DNA from: Clostridium sp. JN-1
GTDB lineage: Bacteria; Bacillota; Clostridia; Clostridiales; Clostridiaceae
NCBI RefSeq assembly: GCF_003718715.1
Contig: NZ_CP033465.1
Coordinates: forward strand, 1,488,001-1,552,000
Length of the DNA: 64,000 nt
Direction: 5' to 3'
Every line of letters starts with the position of its first letter. The stretch's first letter is position 1. Below the pieces are notes generated by a model. That model did no database searches, was not told the origin of the DNA, and was given only the letters and a program-made list of their open reading frames with translations. The translations under genes were made by a program, and so were the position numbers. Positions 7,410-16,560 of this stretch are shown here, piece by piece.

Positions 7410-8349
7410 TGTTGGTTCTGTTAGTACCGACGTAGTAATTACAAATGAGGATATGAATATAGTTGATTCACTATATTTAAAGACAAAAGGAAGACCAATA
7501 GATGCAATACAATATGGATTTAAAATATTAAAGGATAAGTATAAAAATAATGAAATAGCATCAGTTGGAACAACAGGAAGTGGAAGACAAATAGCTTCAT
7601 TTTTAATAGGATCTGATATAACAAAGAATGAAATAACATCACATGCAATAGCTGCTTTAAGTGTTGATAAGGATGTAAGAACCATAATTGAAATTGGAGG
7701 TCAAGACTCTAAAATAATCTTGCTAAATGATGGTATAGTAACTGACTTTGCAATGAATACTGTATGTGCTGCCGGAACAGGTTCTTTTTTAGATAGGCAA
7801 GCTGAACGATTGTGTATACCAATAGAAGAGTTTGGAAATTATGCTCTAAGGTCTAAAGAGCCTGTTAGAATAGCAGGAAGATGTGCTGTATTTGCAGAAT
7901 CAGATATGATACATAAGCAGCAATTAGGATATAGTGAAGAAGCTATAATAAAAGGCCTTTGTGATGCGCTAGTTAGAAATTATTTAAATAATTTAGCAAG
8001 GGGCAAAAATATAAAATCAAAGGTATTTTTTCAAGGAGGAGTTGCAGCAAATGTAGGTATGAAATCTGCATTTGAAAAAACACTTAACCAAGAGATAACG
8101 GTTCCAAATAATTTTAAAGTTATGGGTGCTTTGGGTGCAGCAATTTTATCAAAAGAATATATAGAAAAAACATGCAATAAGACTAAATTTAAAGGGTTTG
8201 ACATTGCAGACACAAATATTGATTCTAAAAATTTCGAATGTACTGGCTGCCCCAATAGATGTGAAGTAGTAAAACTTTTAGCCAAAGAAAGTATTATAGG
8301 ATTTTTGGGAGATAGATGTGGGAAATGGAGTAATCGTAAGGCTGTTTAG
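7390..8349 (+). CDS. BadF/BadG/BcrA/HgdC-type ATPase activase
   Basis: A 319-residue ATPase of the ASKHA fold that passes low-potential electrons to 2-hydroxyacyl-CoA dehydratases and relatives. GVDVGSVSTD at residues 5-14 is the phosphate loop, EIGGQDSK the second nucleotide motif, and GGVAANVGM the adenosine motif. Cys126 (NTVCAAGTG) and Cys165 (GRCAVFAESD) match the two cysteines by which the HgdC dimer holds its bridging 4Fe-4S cluster. Unusually, the C-terminus adds more cysteines, CTGCPNRC and GDRCGKW, as in the large fused activases. ATG 7390 was chosen for the GAGGAGAAGAG before it. It ends the three-gene operon. Confidence 0.88.
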   Translation: MYHMGVDVGSVSTDVVITNEDMNIVDSLYLKTKGRPIDAIQYGFKILKDKYKNNEIASVGTTGSGRQIASFLIGSDITKNEITSHAIAALSVDKDVRTIIEIGGQDSKIILLNDGIVTDFAMNTVCAAGTGSFLDRQAERLCIPIEEFGNYALRSKEPVRIAGRCAVFAESDMIHKQQLGYSEEAIIKGLCDALVRNYLNNLARGKNIKSKVFFQGGVAANVGMKSAFEKTLNQEITVPNNFKVMGALGAAILSKEYIEKTCNKTKFKGFDIADTNIDSKNFECTGCPNRCEVVKLLAKESIIGFLGDRCGKWSNRKAV

Positions 8350-8418
8350 ACAAATATCGATTTAAATATTTTTATTCATTTGTGTTATTATAGTATTATG
8401 TACAGTATTTTATTACAA

Positions 8419-8434
8419 ATTATAACGTTATAAT
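8419..8434. promoter_or_regulatory. 16-bp palindrome before the chemoreceptor gene
   Basis: ATTATAACGTTATAAT is a perfect dyad 16 bp before the start codon and just ahead of the ribosome site. It may be an operator. It is all A/T except for the central CG, so chance is not excluded. Confidence 0.35.
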
Positions 8435-8450
8435 ACAGGGGGATAACAAT

Positions 8451-9281
8451 ATGGATGATGAGACAATAAAAAACAAATTACAAAAGGCTTTTAATGAACT
8501 TATTCCTTACATGCAAAATTTTTTCGAAGATGAAATTGCTTTTACAATGTCAACCACGGATCATTTTATAAAAGTTGTAAATAGTAAAAACATAAATATG
8601 AACGCCAAAGCTGGTGATAAATTAAGACCTGGAGGAGCTGCATATGAATGTATTAAGGCTAAAAAAGTTACATCTTTAATAGTACCCAAAGAGGTATTTG
8701 GAGTTAAAATCAAGGCAATTGGGATTCCTGTAAAAGATCAAAATAATAATACAGTTGGAAGCATAGTTTTGGTAAAGTCTTTAAAACGAACTAATGAAAT
8801 TAAAGTATTATCACAAAACTTATTGGATTCAGTTGGTAGTATATCACAAGTTTTAAAGGCAATAAACTCTGCAATTCAAGACACAGTTACTAATAATAGC
8901 AAAATCTTGGCAGAAGTAAAAGATGCACAAGATAATGCTAAAAATTCAGATGAAGTAATTAACTTTGTAAAAGGAGTAGCTTCTCAAACAAATCTTCTTG
9001 GGTTAAATGCAGCAATAGAAGCATCTAGAGCTGGTGAACACGGTAGGGGATTTTCTGTTGTAGCTAGTGAAATACGAAAATTGTCCAGCTCAAGTAGTAA
9101 ATCAATTAATGAAATTAATGAAATATTAGTTAAAATAAATAATTCTATAAATAACATAGCAGAGAGTATATCTAGTACAACGGATACTTTTGGAAATCAA
9201 CTTGAGCAGTTAAAAGGAATGGACGGATCAATACAAAATTTAGATTCAATGGTCCTTGAACTTGAAAAGTTAGCTAAATAA
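8451..9281 (+). CDS. Soluble methyl-accepting chemotaxis-type receptor
   Basis: A 276-residue protein without membrane segments. Residues 1-130 form a sensory domain with motifs such as [18 protein letters not shown], typical of short cytoplasmic clostridial receptors. Residues about 135-275 are a short signalling coiled coil whose hairpin tip reads [20 protein letters not shown], the conserved part that contacts CheW and CheA. The coiled coil is much shorter than in transmembrane receptors. It likely senses an internal metabolite or redox state. Its position directly after the activase operon suggests, but does not prove, a link to low-potential metabolism. GGGGGAT precedes the ATG. Confidence 0.8.
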   Translation: MDDETIKNKLQKAFNELIPYMQNFFEDEIAFTMSTTDHFIKVVNSKNINMNAKAGDKLRPGGAAYECIKAKKVTSLIVPKEVFGVKIKAIGIPVKDQNNNTVGSIVLVKSLKRTNEIKVLSQNLLDSVGSISQVLKAINSAIQDTVTNNSKILAEVKDAQDNAKNSDEVINFVKGVASQTNLLGLNAAIEASRAGEHGRGFSVVASEIRKLSSSSSKSINEINEILVKINNSINNIAESISSTTDTFGNQLEQLKGMDGSIQNLDSMVLELEKLAK

Positions 9282-9285
9282 ATCT

Positions 9286-9323
9286 AAGAAATGAGTTTAA
9301 ATAAAAACTTAAACTCATTTCTT
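9286..9323. terminator. Terminator hairpin
   Basis: AAGAAATGAGTTTAA (9286-9300) pairs perfectly with 9309-9323 around an 8-base loop. It follows the chemoreceptor gene and lies before the convergent thioesterase gene. Confidence 0.75.
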
Positions 9324-9360
9324 ATTAAATTTTATATTACTTAACCCCTACCCTATTTTC

Positions 9361-9774
9361 TTACTTTAGCAATTGAAGTTTTTCCCACAACTCATTATAA
9401 TTTTTCTTTAAATTAATTATTTTAAAGTTTTGGTTTACAAAAGCTTGAACAGTCTTACCTTTAGCTAGTAACTTATTATCTTTTTCTCTAATTACATTGT
9501 ATGCAAAAATAACTTTTACTGGTGTTAATTCATCTACATTAGTTTCTATTCTTATTTTATCATCATACTTTGCGCCTTCATAATATTTACAATGTGTTTC
9601 TACTAGAGGCATCATTATGTTTTCTTCTTCAAGTTCTGAATAATTAATGCCTATTTTTTTTATAAATTCGCTTCTTGCCATTTCAAACCAAATATAATAA
9701 TTTGAATGATGCACTATTCCCATTTTATCAGTTTCGGCATACCTAACTACTAAACTTATTTTATCTATATACAA
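9361..9774 (-). CDS. Acyl-CoA thioesterase, YbgC/FadM (4HBT) family
   Basis: A hotdog-fold thioesterase of about 137 residues that hydrolyses acyl-CoA. The motif RYAETDKMGIVHHSNYYIWFE contains the Asp that is catalytic in 4-hydroxybenzoyl-CoA thioesterases. The start is uncertain: a TTG at 9774 stands the right distance behind GGGGGGTGA, whereas the GTG at 9781-9783 is part of that ribosome site. The gene stands alone, convergent with the chemoreceptor gene and divergent from the PHP gene. Its substrate is unknown. Confidence 0.8.
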   Translation of the reverse strand: MYIDKISLVVRYAETDKMGIVHHSNYYIWFEMARSEFIKKIGINYSELEEENIMMPLVETHCKYYEGAKYDDKIRIETNVDELTPVKVIFAYNVIREKDNKLLAKGKTVQAFVNQNFKIINLKKNYNELWEKLQLLK

Positions 9775-9973
9775 AAAAATCACCCCCCTACTCTATTCTT
9801 CGAATTAATTAGTATATATAGATTTTAAAAATACAATTACATTTTACTACTTATTATGTAAAACTTAAAATTATTTGAAATTAGCAAATTATATGCAGAA
9901 ATCTTTGCAAAAAATATATTAAAGAGTTTATAATGTTATAGTAAATATCTTAACTAGATAAGTAGGTGATTTT

Positions 9974-10816
9974 TTGTATAAAAAGGGAGACTTCCATATA
10001 CACTCTAATTCTTCAGATGGGAAATTTACTCCTGGAGAAATTATAAAGATGGCTAAGTCAGAATGTGTAGATATATTATCTATAACTGACCATGATACTG
10101 TAGATGGTCTAGAAGAAGCTTTAAAGTTCGGAGAAATAGAAAAAGTAAAGGTAATCCCAGGAATAGAATTATCCACCTTATACAAAGAAGAAAAAGTTCA
10201 TATTCTTGGGTATTTTAAAAGTACAGAACAGATAAGTTCAAGTTTTAAAAGTTATTTAAAAGAAATGAGTGACTATAGACTTTATAGAGCTAAAAAGATT
10301 GTGGAAAATCTTGAATCAATTTTTAATATAAAACTTGATTTTGATAAGATATTAAATGAGGCACATGGAGTTATTGCAAGACCACATATTGCAGCAGAAA
10401 TCATAAATGAAGGATATAATTATAGCTGGAGTTATATATTTAAGTATTTAATAGGAGAAAATAGTCCAGCGTATGTTCCAAATAAGAAATTGAACTTAGA
10501 AGATGGAATAAAGTATCTTAAATCAAACAATGCACTCATAGTTTTAGCACATCCTGTACTAATAGAAAACTTAAACTTGGAAGAACTTTATCAGATGCAA
10601 TTTGATGGAATAGAAGCAATATATCCTGCTAATACCAAAGGTCAAGTAAAAATGTTCAAAGAGGCAGCTTTAAAATATGATAAAATAATTACTGCAGGTT
10701 CAGATTTCCATGGTATAGTAAAAAAAGACTCAAATCATGCACAAAAAATAGGAAAAGTATTCTTAAACTCTAAAGATATAGATATATTTTTAAAAAAACT
10801 AGACAGTAAAATATAA
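9974..10816 (+). CDS. PHP-domain phosphoesterase (TrpH/YciV-like)
   Basis: A 280-residue PHP-family hydrolase. Metal-binding motifs are DFHIHSNSSDG (about residues 6-16), TDHDTVDG, a following GIELST and the late GSDFHG, matching proteins such as YciV, a 5'-3' exonuclease and nucleoside 3',5'-bisphosphate phosphatase. The start is TTG, with AGGTGAT placed correctly before it. A strong terminator hairpin follows directly. The gene is transcribed alone. Nuclease or bisphosphate phosphatase activity is family inference. Confidence 0.82.
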   Translation: MYKKGDFHIHSNSSDGKFTPGEIIKMAKSECVDILSITDHDTVDGLEEALKFGEIEKVKVIPGIELSTLYKEEKVHILGYFKSTEQISSSFKSYLKEMSDYRLYRAKKIVENLESIFNIKLDFDKILNEAHGVIARPHIAAEIINEGYNYSWSYIFKYLIGENSPAYVPNKKLNLEDGIKYLKSNNALIVLAHPVLIENLNLEELYQMQFDGIEAIYPANTKGQVKMFKEAALKYDKIITAGSDFHGIVKKDSNHAQKIGKVFLNSKDIDIFLKKLDSKI

Positions 10817-10828
10817 TACTGTCTAGTT
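10797..10828. terminator. Terminator hairpin
   Basis: AACTAGACAGTA pairs with TACTGTCTAGTT, followed by a short T-run on the plus strand. It overlaps the PHP gene stop and faces the convergent peptidase gene. Confidence 0.75.
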
Positions 10829-10893
10829 TTCGAATCTAGCTTATCATATTATTTTTTTAAAATCAAAATAATTTGATGGAAAGACATCTAAAC

Positions 10894-12294
10894 TTAAGCT
10901 TCTAATAAAAATGCATAGTATCCATTAAATGCTTCATATATATCTGCTTTACTTGCTATTTCCCAAGGTGCATGCATATTTAAAAGAGCAACTCCGCAAT
11001 CTATAACCTGCATATTATATTCTGCTAGTATATAAGCTATAGTTCCTCCACCGCCTTGATCAACCTTACCAAGTTCGGAAGCTTGCCACGATACATTATG
11101 TTTATCCATTATACTTCTTATTTCTGCAATGTATTCTGGATTTGCATCATTTGAACCTGATTTACCTCTAGCTCCAGTATACTTATTGAATACTATTCCT
11201 TTTCCAAAGTAAGCACAATTATTTTTCTCCATAACTGAAGGATAATTTGGATCAAAAGCTGCACTTACATCTGATGATAGCATTTTTGAACTTGCAAGGG
11301 CTCTTTTTAATTTTAATTCACTATAATCTCCACATAAATTAATTATTTCTGCAACAGCATATTCAAAAGATTTTGAATGCATACCAGTTGCACCTACACT
11401 ACCTATTTCTTCTTTATCAACAAATAGTGCTGCACAAGTTTTTTTAGGATTATTTATTTTCATTATAGCTTCAAAGGAAGTGTATGCACAAACTTTATCA
11501 TCATGACCATAAGCCATTACCATACTCTTATCAAGTCCATAATCTCTAGCCTTTCCAGCTGGTACTACCTCAAACTCAGATGATACAAAATCTTCTTCTA
11601 CAATATCATATTTTTCATTTAATAATTTTAAAATATTTTTCTTTACTCTTTGTTTTGTATCCTTATCTTTAACAGGTATGCTGCCAATTAAAATATTTAA
11701 ATCTTCGCCTTCAACTAACTTATCACCTTTCTTTTCCATTTGGTCATGTGCAAGGTGGATTAAAAGATCAGAAACTCCAAATACAGGATCATTTTCATCT
11801 TCTCCAATTGAGACTTTAATTTTACTACCATCCTTCTTTACTATAACCCCATGAATTGCAAGAGGAAGAGTAACCCACTGATACTTTTTTATTCCTCCAT
11901 AATAATGAGTTTCAAACATAGCTAAATCTGTATCTTCATATAGAGGATTTTGTTTTAAGTCAAGTCTTGGTGAATCAATATGAGCACCTAATATACACAT
12001 GCCTTCTTCTAGGCTCTTTTCACCTATTACAAACATTGCTAAAGATTTACCTTTGTTATTTACATATACTTTGTCTCCAGGTTTTAAGGATCTATTTTGT
12101 TTTATAGCATCATTTAAATCCTTGTATCCATTTGATTTTGCCCTTGATATAAATTCATCTACACATTCTCTTTCAGTTTTGCATTTTGACATGAAATTCT
12201 TGTACTTTTCTGAAAACTCAAATAATTCCTTCATATCATCCTTTGAATATTTGTTCCATGCGTATTCATACTTTTTTGTTAGATCTTTACTCAT
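10894..12294 (-). CDS. M18-family zinc aminopeptidase
   Basis: A 466-residue metallo-aminopeptidase of the M18 (aspartyl aminopeptidase-like) family, which removes N-terminal residues from peptides in the cytosol. Metal and catalytic motifs are LGAHIDSPRLDLK (about residue 103), FVDKEEIGSVGATG (about 290) and NMHAPWEIASK near the C-terminus (about 438). Length is typical. It is the last gene of a minus-strand run that starts upstream with the DUF896 gene and hprK; the gap to corA is 25 bp. Confidence 0.9.
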   Translation of the reverse strand: MSKDLTKKYEYAWNKYSKDDMKELFEFSEKYKNFMSKCKTERECVDEFISRAKSNGYKDLNDAIKQNRSLKPGDKVYVNNKGKSLAMFVIGEKSLEEGMCILGAHIDSPRLDLKQNPLYEDTDLAMFETHYYGGIKKYQWVTLPLAIHGVIVKKDGSKIKVSIGEDENDPVFGVSDLLIHLAHDQMEKKGDKLVEGEDLNILIGSIPVKDKDTKQRVKKNILKLLNEKYDIVEEDFVSSEFEVVPAGKARDYGLDKSMVMAYGHDDKVCAYTSFEAIMKINNPKKTCAALFVDKEEIGSVGATGMHSKSFEYAVAEIINLCGDYSELKLKRALASSKMLSSDVSAAFDPNYPSVMEKNNCAYFGKGIVFNKYTGARGKSGSNDANPEYIAEIRSIMDKHNVSWQASELGKVDQGGGGTIAYILAEYNMQVIDCGVALLNMHAPWEIASKADIYEAFNGYYAFLLEA

Positions 12295-12319
12295 AATTAA
12301 TTACTCCTTGTCATTTATT

Positions 12320-13258
12320 TTATATCCATTTCTTTTTTTTAAAAATGTAAATAAGAATTAAAGATATTGATATCATTGCTATAACTATATAATAATACCC
12401 ATTGTCTAATTTTTCAAATGGCATACCTTTTAAATTCATACCATGCATACTTGTAAGTAAATTAAGAGGTAAGAATATAGTAGCAATTATAGTAAATATT
12501 TTCATTAATTCATTAGTTCTATTAGCAATTTCAGATTCAAAGGCTTCACGTACTAAGGCCAAATCTTGTACAAGACTTTCTAATGTAAGCATAAGCTTTT
12601 CTACTTTTTTATTCAAATTTATAAAAAGTATTATATTATCCTTTTCAATAATTAAGTTTTCATTGCCTACTAAACTGTCACCAATGTATCTTAAAGGACT
12701 TAAGTACTTTCTAATTTTATAAACTTCTCTTCTTAAATTTATTACACCGTTTATCTGATCACGTTTTAAATTTTTCAAAATACTTATTTCAATTTCATCT
12801 GCTTTAGTTTCTAGAGAAGCTATTATATCGTAATTATTAATTATTATTCTATCCAGAATGTAGTAAAGTAGTATTGAGACCTTTGGGGTTTTCCTTAAAG
12901 CAAAACAATTTTTAAAATTTCTTATATCATTAATCAAATCATCTAGAATATCTATATTTTCCTTATATACAGTAACTATATAATCTCCAGCCAAAAATAT
13001 ATTAAGCTCTTTGGAATTTACAGTTTCTTTATTATAATCCAATATATTTAAAACCATAAAGGTATATTTGTTAAAAAAACTTATTTTTGAAGATTGATTA
13101 AAGTTTTTACATTCAAGTACACTTTCTTCATCTATCAAAATAAGTTTTTTTAATTGATCTATTTCTTTAACATTTATATGTATCCAATAATGACTTTTAC
13201 CCAACTCAAATTCATGTTTAACTTCCTTAAAGTTATTTACTATATCAAATATTTTCAT
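12320..13258 (-). CDS. corA: CorA-family divalent cation channel
   Basis: A 312-residue Mg2+ (or Co2+/Ni2+) channel. The long N-terminal cytoplasmic domain is followed by two C-terminal membrane helices. The signature GMN tripeptide occurs in TSMHGMNLKG at the end of the first helix, and the protein ends in the basic tail FKKKKWI, as CorA proteins do. The usual acidic loop after GMN is short here. It lies 45 bp downstream of the cyclo-ligase gene and 25 bp upstream of the M18 peptidase gene, so it is probably co-transcribed with both. Confidence 0.87.
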   Translation of the reverse strand: MKIFDIVNNFKEVKHEFELGKSHYWIHINVKEIDQLKKLILIDEESVLECKNFNQSSKISFFNKYTFMVLNILDYNKETVNSKELNIFLAGDYIVTVYKENIDILDDLINDIRNFKNCFALRKTPKVSILLYYILDRIIINNYDIIASLETKADEIEISILKNLKRDQINGVINLRREVYKIRKYLSPLRYIGDSLVGNENLIIEKDNIILFINLNKKVEKLMLTLESLVQDLALVREAFESEIANRTNELMKIFTIIATIFLPLNLLTSMHGMNLKGMPFEKLDNGYYYIVIAMISISLILIYIFKKKKWI

Positions 13259-13303
13259 AAATTACACCACCAGTGAATACAAATCCACTATTAGTGTTTA
13301 CAC

Positions 13304-13852
13304 TTAATTTGTAATTATTCCATCCATCCATACATCATACTTTTCCATGGGAACTTCATCAAATATTTGAAAATCATACGCTAATGCTATCTTTTTACAC
13401 CATTCATTAGTATTTTTTAAAAATCTGTCGTAAAATCCACCGCCGTATCCTACTCTTCCACAGCTTTTACTAAAAGCAGCACCTGGTACAAATACCATAT
13501 CTATATTACATGCATTTATTGTGCTTGAAGTATCAGTTGGTTCTAATATACCATATGTTCCAGGTTTTAAATCTTCAAATTTATCTATCTTTACTGAAAT
13601 CATCCCTTCTTTTTTTGATATTACTTTTGGAACACACACTATTTTTTTATCTTTTAGTGCATATTTTATAATTCTATGTGTATCAACTTCTCCATTATAA
13701 CTTACGAATATGAATATACACCTTGATGCTTTATAATAGTTATCATTTATAATTTTATTGAATACTATACCATCTAACTTTTCTTTATCACTATAACTCA
13801 ATATACTTTTCCTTTTACTCACTATTTTTCTCAGCTCAAGTTTACTTTTCAA
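13304..13852 (-). CDS. 5-formyltetrahydrofolate cyclo-ligase
   Basis: A protein of about 182 residues that converts 5-formyl-THF to 5,10-methenyl-THF with ATP. The conserved C-terminal motif GRVGYGGGFYDRFL is present. I place the start at TTG 13852, behind GGAAGAAGGGG, because the protein then begins with the usual KSKLELRK. An ATG at 13879 would add nine residues encoded within hprK and has a poor ribosome site. With the TTG start the gene overlaps hprK by 11 bases, which suggests coupled translation. Confidence 0.87.
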   Translation of the reverse strand: MKSKLELRKIVSKRKSILSYSDKEKLDGIVFNKIINDNYYKASRCIFIFVSYNGEVDTHRIIKYALKDKKIVCVPKVISKKEGMISVKIDKFEDLKPGTYGILEPTDTSSTINACNIDMVFVPGAAFSKSCGRVGYGGGFYDRFLKNTNEWCKKIALAYDFQIFDEVPMEKYDVWMDGIITN

Positions 13853-14771
13853 GGTGCCCCTTCTTCCTAGCTTCTTCATCTATTCTCTTGCTTATGATAT
13901 CAACTGGGTTAGTATTTGAAATAAAACTATATCTGTAATTTGCTGCTGCAGCTTCAATTATGACAGCTAAATTTCTGCCGGGTCTTATTGGAATAGTAAG
14001 TTTTCTTACAGGTACGTTTAATATTTCTACGTACTCTTTATCTATACCCAATCTATCATAATTTTCGTCTGTCTTCCATTGTTCTATGTATATAACAAGG
14101 TTTATTATCTTTTTCTTTAATATTGAACTTAAACCATAAAGTGCTGGAATATCAATTATACCCATACCGCGAACTTCTATCATTCCAGATGTAATATATG
14201 GAGAAGTACCATATAGATTTCCTTCTATTTCTTTAATATCAACTGCATCATCAGCAACCAATCTGTGACCTCGCTTTATTAATTCAAGAGCAGTTTCACT
14301 TTTACCTATTCCACTTTCACCTATTATGAGAATACCAATTCCATATACATCTACAAGGACACCGTGCAGCCTTGTTTCAGGTGCCAGTTTAGAATCTAGA
14401 TATCGCATAACCTTACTTATGAATCTTGTAGAAATGCTATTTGTTCTAAGTATCCATCTATCGTTTTCGATAGCACTTTCCATAAGTTCCTTATGCGGTT
14501 CTAATTTTCGCGTTATAATTGTAGCAGGATTATAAAATTCAAAGTATTTTTTTAATCGTTTGCGTCTTAAATCTGGCTGCATTGCATTTAAAAAACTCCA
14601 TTCAGCTTTTCCAACAAGTTGTATTCTTGTATTAGCATAATAATTGTAAAATCCAGAAAACTGAAGTCCCGGTCTATTTATGTCACTTACCGTTATTTCA
14701 TTATTTTCTTTACCTTCATTTAAGACCTCTAAGTTTAAGTCGTGTATTAGTTCTTTAACTTTTACAGCCAT
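13842..14771 (-). CDS. hprK: HPr kinase/phosphorylase
   Basis: A 309-residue bifunctional enzyme that phosphorylates Ser46 of HPr and reverses the reaction with phosphate; it drives carbon catabolite control in Firmicutes. The Walker A loop GESGIGKS is at 151-158, with RLVADD after it and the HprK signature EVRGMGIIDIPALYG at about 200-214. The N-terminal domain is complete. AGGGGG precedes the ATG. It follows the DUF896 gene by 27 bp and overlaps the cyclo-ligase gene. Confidence 0.95.
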   Translation of the reverse strand: MAVKVKELIHDLNLEVLNEGKENNEITVSDINRPGLQFSGFYNYYANTRIQLVGKAEWSFLNAMQPDLRRKRLKKYFEFYNPATIITRKLEPHKELMESAIENDRWILRTNSISTRFISKVMRYLDSKLAPETRLHGVLVDVYGIGILIIGESGIGKSETALELIKRGHRLVADDAVDIKEIEGNLYGTSPYITSGMIEVRGMGIIDIPALYGLSSILKKKIINLVIYIEQWKTDENYDRLGIDKEYVEILNVPVRKLTIPIRPGRNLAVIIEAAAANYRYSFISNTNPVDIISKRIDEEARKKGHLEK

Positions 14772-14798
14772 TTTTTTACCCCCTTCAACTTAATTAAT

Positions 14799-14972
14799 TT
14801 AATTGGAACTTTTTTTTATAGTTTTTAATTGACTTTTTAAATTTCCCTTTATAAGATTTATATATTCATCTCTTAATTTTTTTTGTTCGTGAATTTCATC
14901 ATTACTCAGTCCAGTTTCCTTACTTTTTTTATATAAAAAGTTTATTCTTTGTATTAATTTATCAATATTCAT
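14799..14972 (-). CDS. DUF896 (YnzC/UPF0291) small protein
   Basis: A 57-residue protein starting MNIDKLIQRINFLYKKSK. It has the DUF896 pattern: a helical hairpin with the lead TGLSNDEIHEQKKLRDEYI, then a basic C-terminal tail. ATG 14972 was chosen because TAGGAG lies 8 bases before it; a longer frame upstream would begin with an implausible leader. Function of the family is unresolved. It is probably the first gene of the run that continues into hprK. Confidence 0.85.
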   Translation of the reverse strand: MNIDKLIQRINFLYKKSKETGLSNDEIHEQKKLRDEYINLIKGNLKSQLKTIKKSSN

Positions 14973-15076
14973 TTTATATACTCCTAATTTATTAAATATA
15001 AATTTATATTCGTTTACTATTATACTAAAATTTATATTAATTGTGAATGCTTCTTTTTTATATGACAAAAAAAGAA

Positions 15077-15112
15077 GGAGATATTGCAAAATTTTCATTT
15101 TACAATATCCCC
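15077..15112 (-). terminator. Terminator of glpX
   Basis: On the minus strand GGGGATATTGTAAAA pairs with AATTTTGCAATATCTCC, followed by CTTCTTTTTTT. It separates glpX from the DUF896-hprK run. Confidence 0.8.
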
Positions 15113-15137
15113 TTTATATGAGATTTATAAATTATAA

Positions 15138-16109
15138 CTAAATTATTAGACTGCTTTTTTTAATATTATGATGAGCTTCTATAAATCGTATAGTACCAGT
15201 TTTAGCTCTCATAACTATTGAATTAGTAACAGCCCAATCGTTTTGTGAAAATACAACTCCTTTTAAAAGATCACAATTGCTTATACCTGTAGCAGCGAAA
15301 TAAACATCATCACCTTTAACTAAGTCATCAATTAATAAAGTTTTAGATACATCGGAAATTCCCATGAGTGCACATCTATCTATCTCCTCTTGAGTATGAG
15401 GTTCCAGCTTTGCTTGCATGTCTCCACCCATACATTTTATAGCTGCTGCTGCAATAACTCCTTCAGGTGCACCACCAGTTCCCATAAACAAATCAATACC
15501 TGTATTTTCAAAGCCACATGCTAATACAGCTGCTACATCGCCTTCACTAAATAGATTAACTCTTGCTCCTACTTCTCTGGCTGCATCAATTATATAATTA
15601 TGTCTGTCTCTTTCCTGTACAATAACAATAAGTTCAGATACATCTTTTTTTAGAGCATGTGCTGTACTTAATATATTTTCCTTTGGTGACTTATTTATAT
15701 CTATAGCACCTTTTGCCTTTGGACCAACTGCTATTTTTTTCATATACATATCTGGTGCATGAAATAAACTGCCCCTAGTACCCATAGCAACTACAGCTAT
15801 AGCATTAGGTAATCCTTTTGCAACTAAAACAGTACCATCTACTGGATCAACTGCTATATCCATTTCAGGCATGTCATCGCTGCCAATTCCAACTTTTTGA
15901 CCTATGTATAACATGGGAGCTTGGTCTAATTCTCCTTCACCAATTACAACAGTCCCATTAATTGGCATCATGCTAAAAGCTTTGTTCATGCCATCAACAG
16001 CTGCTTGATCTGCTGCAATTTTGTCGCCCTTTCCCATATATTTTGCACTACAAAGTGCTGCAGCTTCTGTAACTCTTGCTAATCCCATAGCTATATCTAT
16101 ATTGAGCAT
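15138..16109 (-). CDS. glpX: Fructose-1,6-bisphosphatase, class II
   Basis: A 323-residue gluconeogenic phosphatase of the GlpX type. The motifs ARVTEAAALCSAKYMGKGDK near the N-terminus, VIGEGELDQAPMLYIG and DPVDGTVLVAKG (88-99) form the Li-sensitive phosphatase-fold metal site. GTGGAPEGV is the conserved late loop. I chose ATG 16109, because the in-frame ATG at 16124 lies within its ribosome site (TGGAGGAAAAA). It is monocistronic, with its own terminator. Confidence 0.93.
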   Translation of the reverse strand: MLNIDIAMGLARVTEAAALCSAKYMGKGDKIAADQAAVDGMNKAFSMMPINGTVVIGEGELDQAPMLYIGQKVGIGSDDMPEMDIAVDPVDGTVLVAKGLPNAIAVVAMGTRGSLFHAPDMYMKKIAVGPKAKGAIDINKSPKENILSTAHALKKDVSELIVIVQERDRHNYIIDAAREVGARVNLFSEGDVAAVLACGFENTGIDLFMGTGGAPEGVIAAAAIKCMGGDMQAKLEPHTQEEIDRCALMGISDVSKTLLIDDLVKGDDVYFAATGISNCDLLKGVVFSQNDWAVTNSIVMRAKTGTIRFIEAHHNIKKSSLII

Positions 16110-16124
16110 AAATTTTTCCTCCAT

Positions 16125-16560
16125 TTATAATATATTATTACTAGATATTTTTTGATATAGTACAAATAATTATCAATTAGTATACTCTTTATTTGTATTA
16201 AAGCTCATTACAAGTAATTATTATATCACATTTATTAAATAAAACAAGCTTTAACAATATAAAATTAGTATTTATCAAATTAATTAATTTAATTATATAT
16301 TTTTTTAAAGTCAAAAAACTTTTTGACAAAATTTTTTTAAAAGACTTTTTTTCAAACTGTTTTGTATCAACAGACAAAAATGCATTTTTGTAGTTTATCA
16401 CATTTTTTCCACACAATAATTAACAATTTATCTACAGAAGTTATGTTTATTTCTGTAGTAAAGTGTATCTATTTGGATAAAAAAAGTTCTGCAAATTTAA
16501 AAAAACTCTGCTAAAATATAAGAGTATTGTTAAAATGTAACTACAGATGAGGTAATAAGT
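16125..16560. other. Intergenic region, no gene seen
   Basis: AT-rich spacer between two divergent genes, glpX and the Spo0E-like gene. It contains a dyad CTACAGAA ... TTCTGTAG around 16433-16461 and several T-rich runs. A minus-strand open frame inside it (16198-16416) has no ribosome site or protein-like composition. Confidence 0.4.

Noticed and set aside
11065-11080. Possible second copy of the AACTTCG palindrome half
   Set aside because: Only a few bases match, it lies inside a coding region and it is not symmetric.
16198-16416. A 72-residue minus-strand open frame upstream of glpX
   Set aside because: It has no ribosome site, is dominated by Lys/Ile/Asn from AT-rich DNA, and lies in a promoter region.
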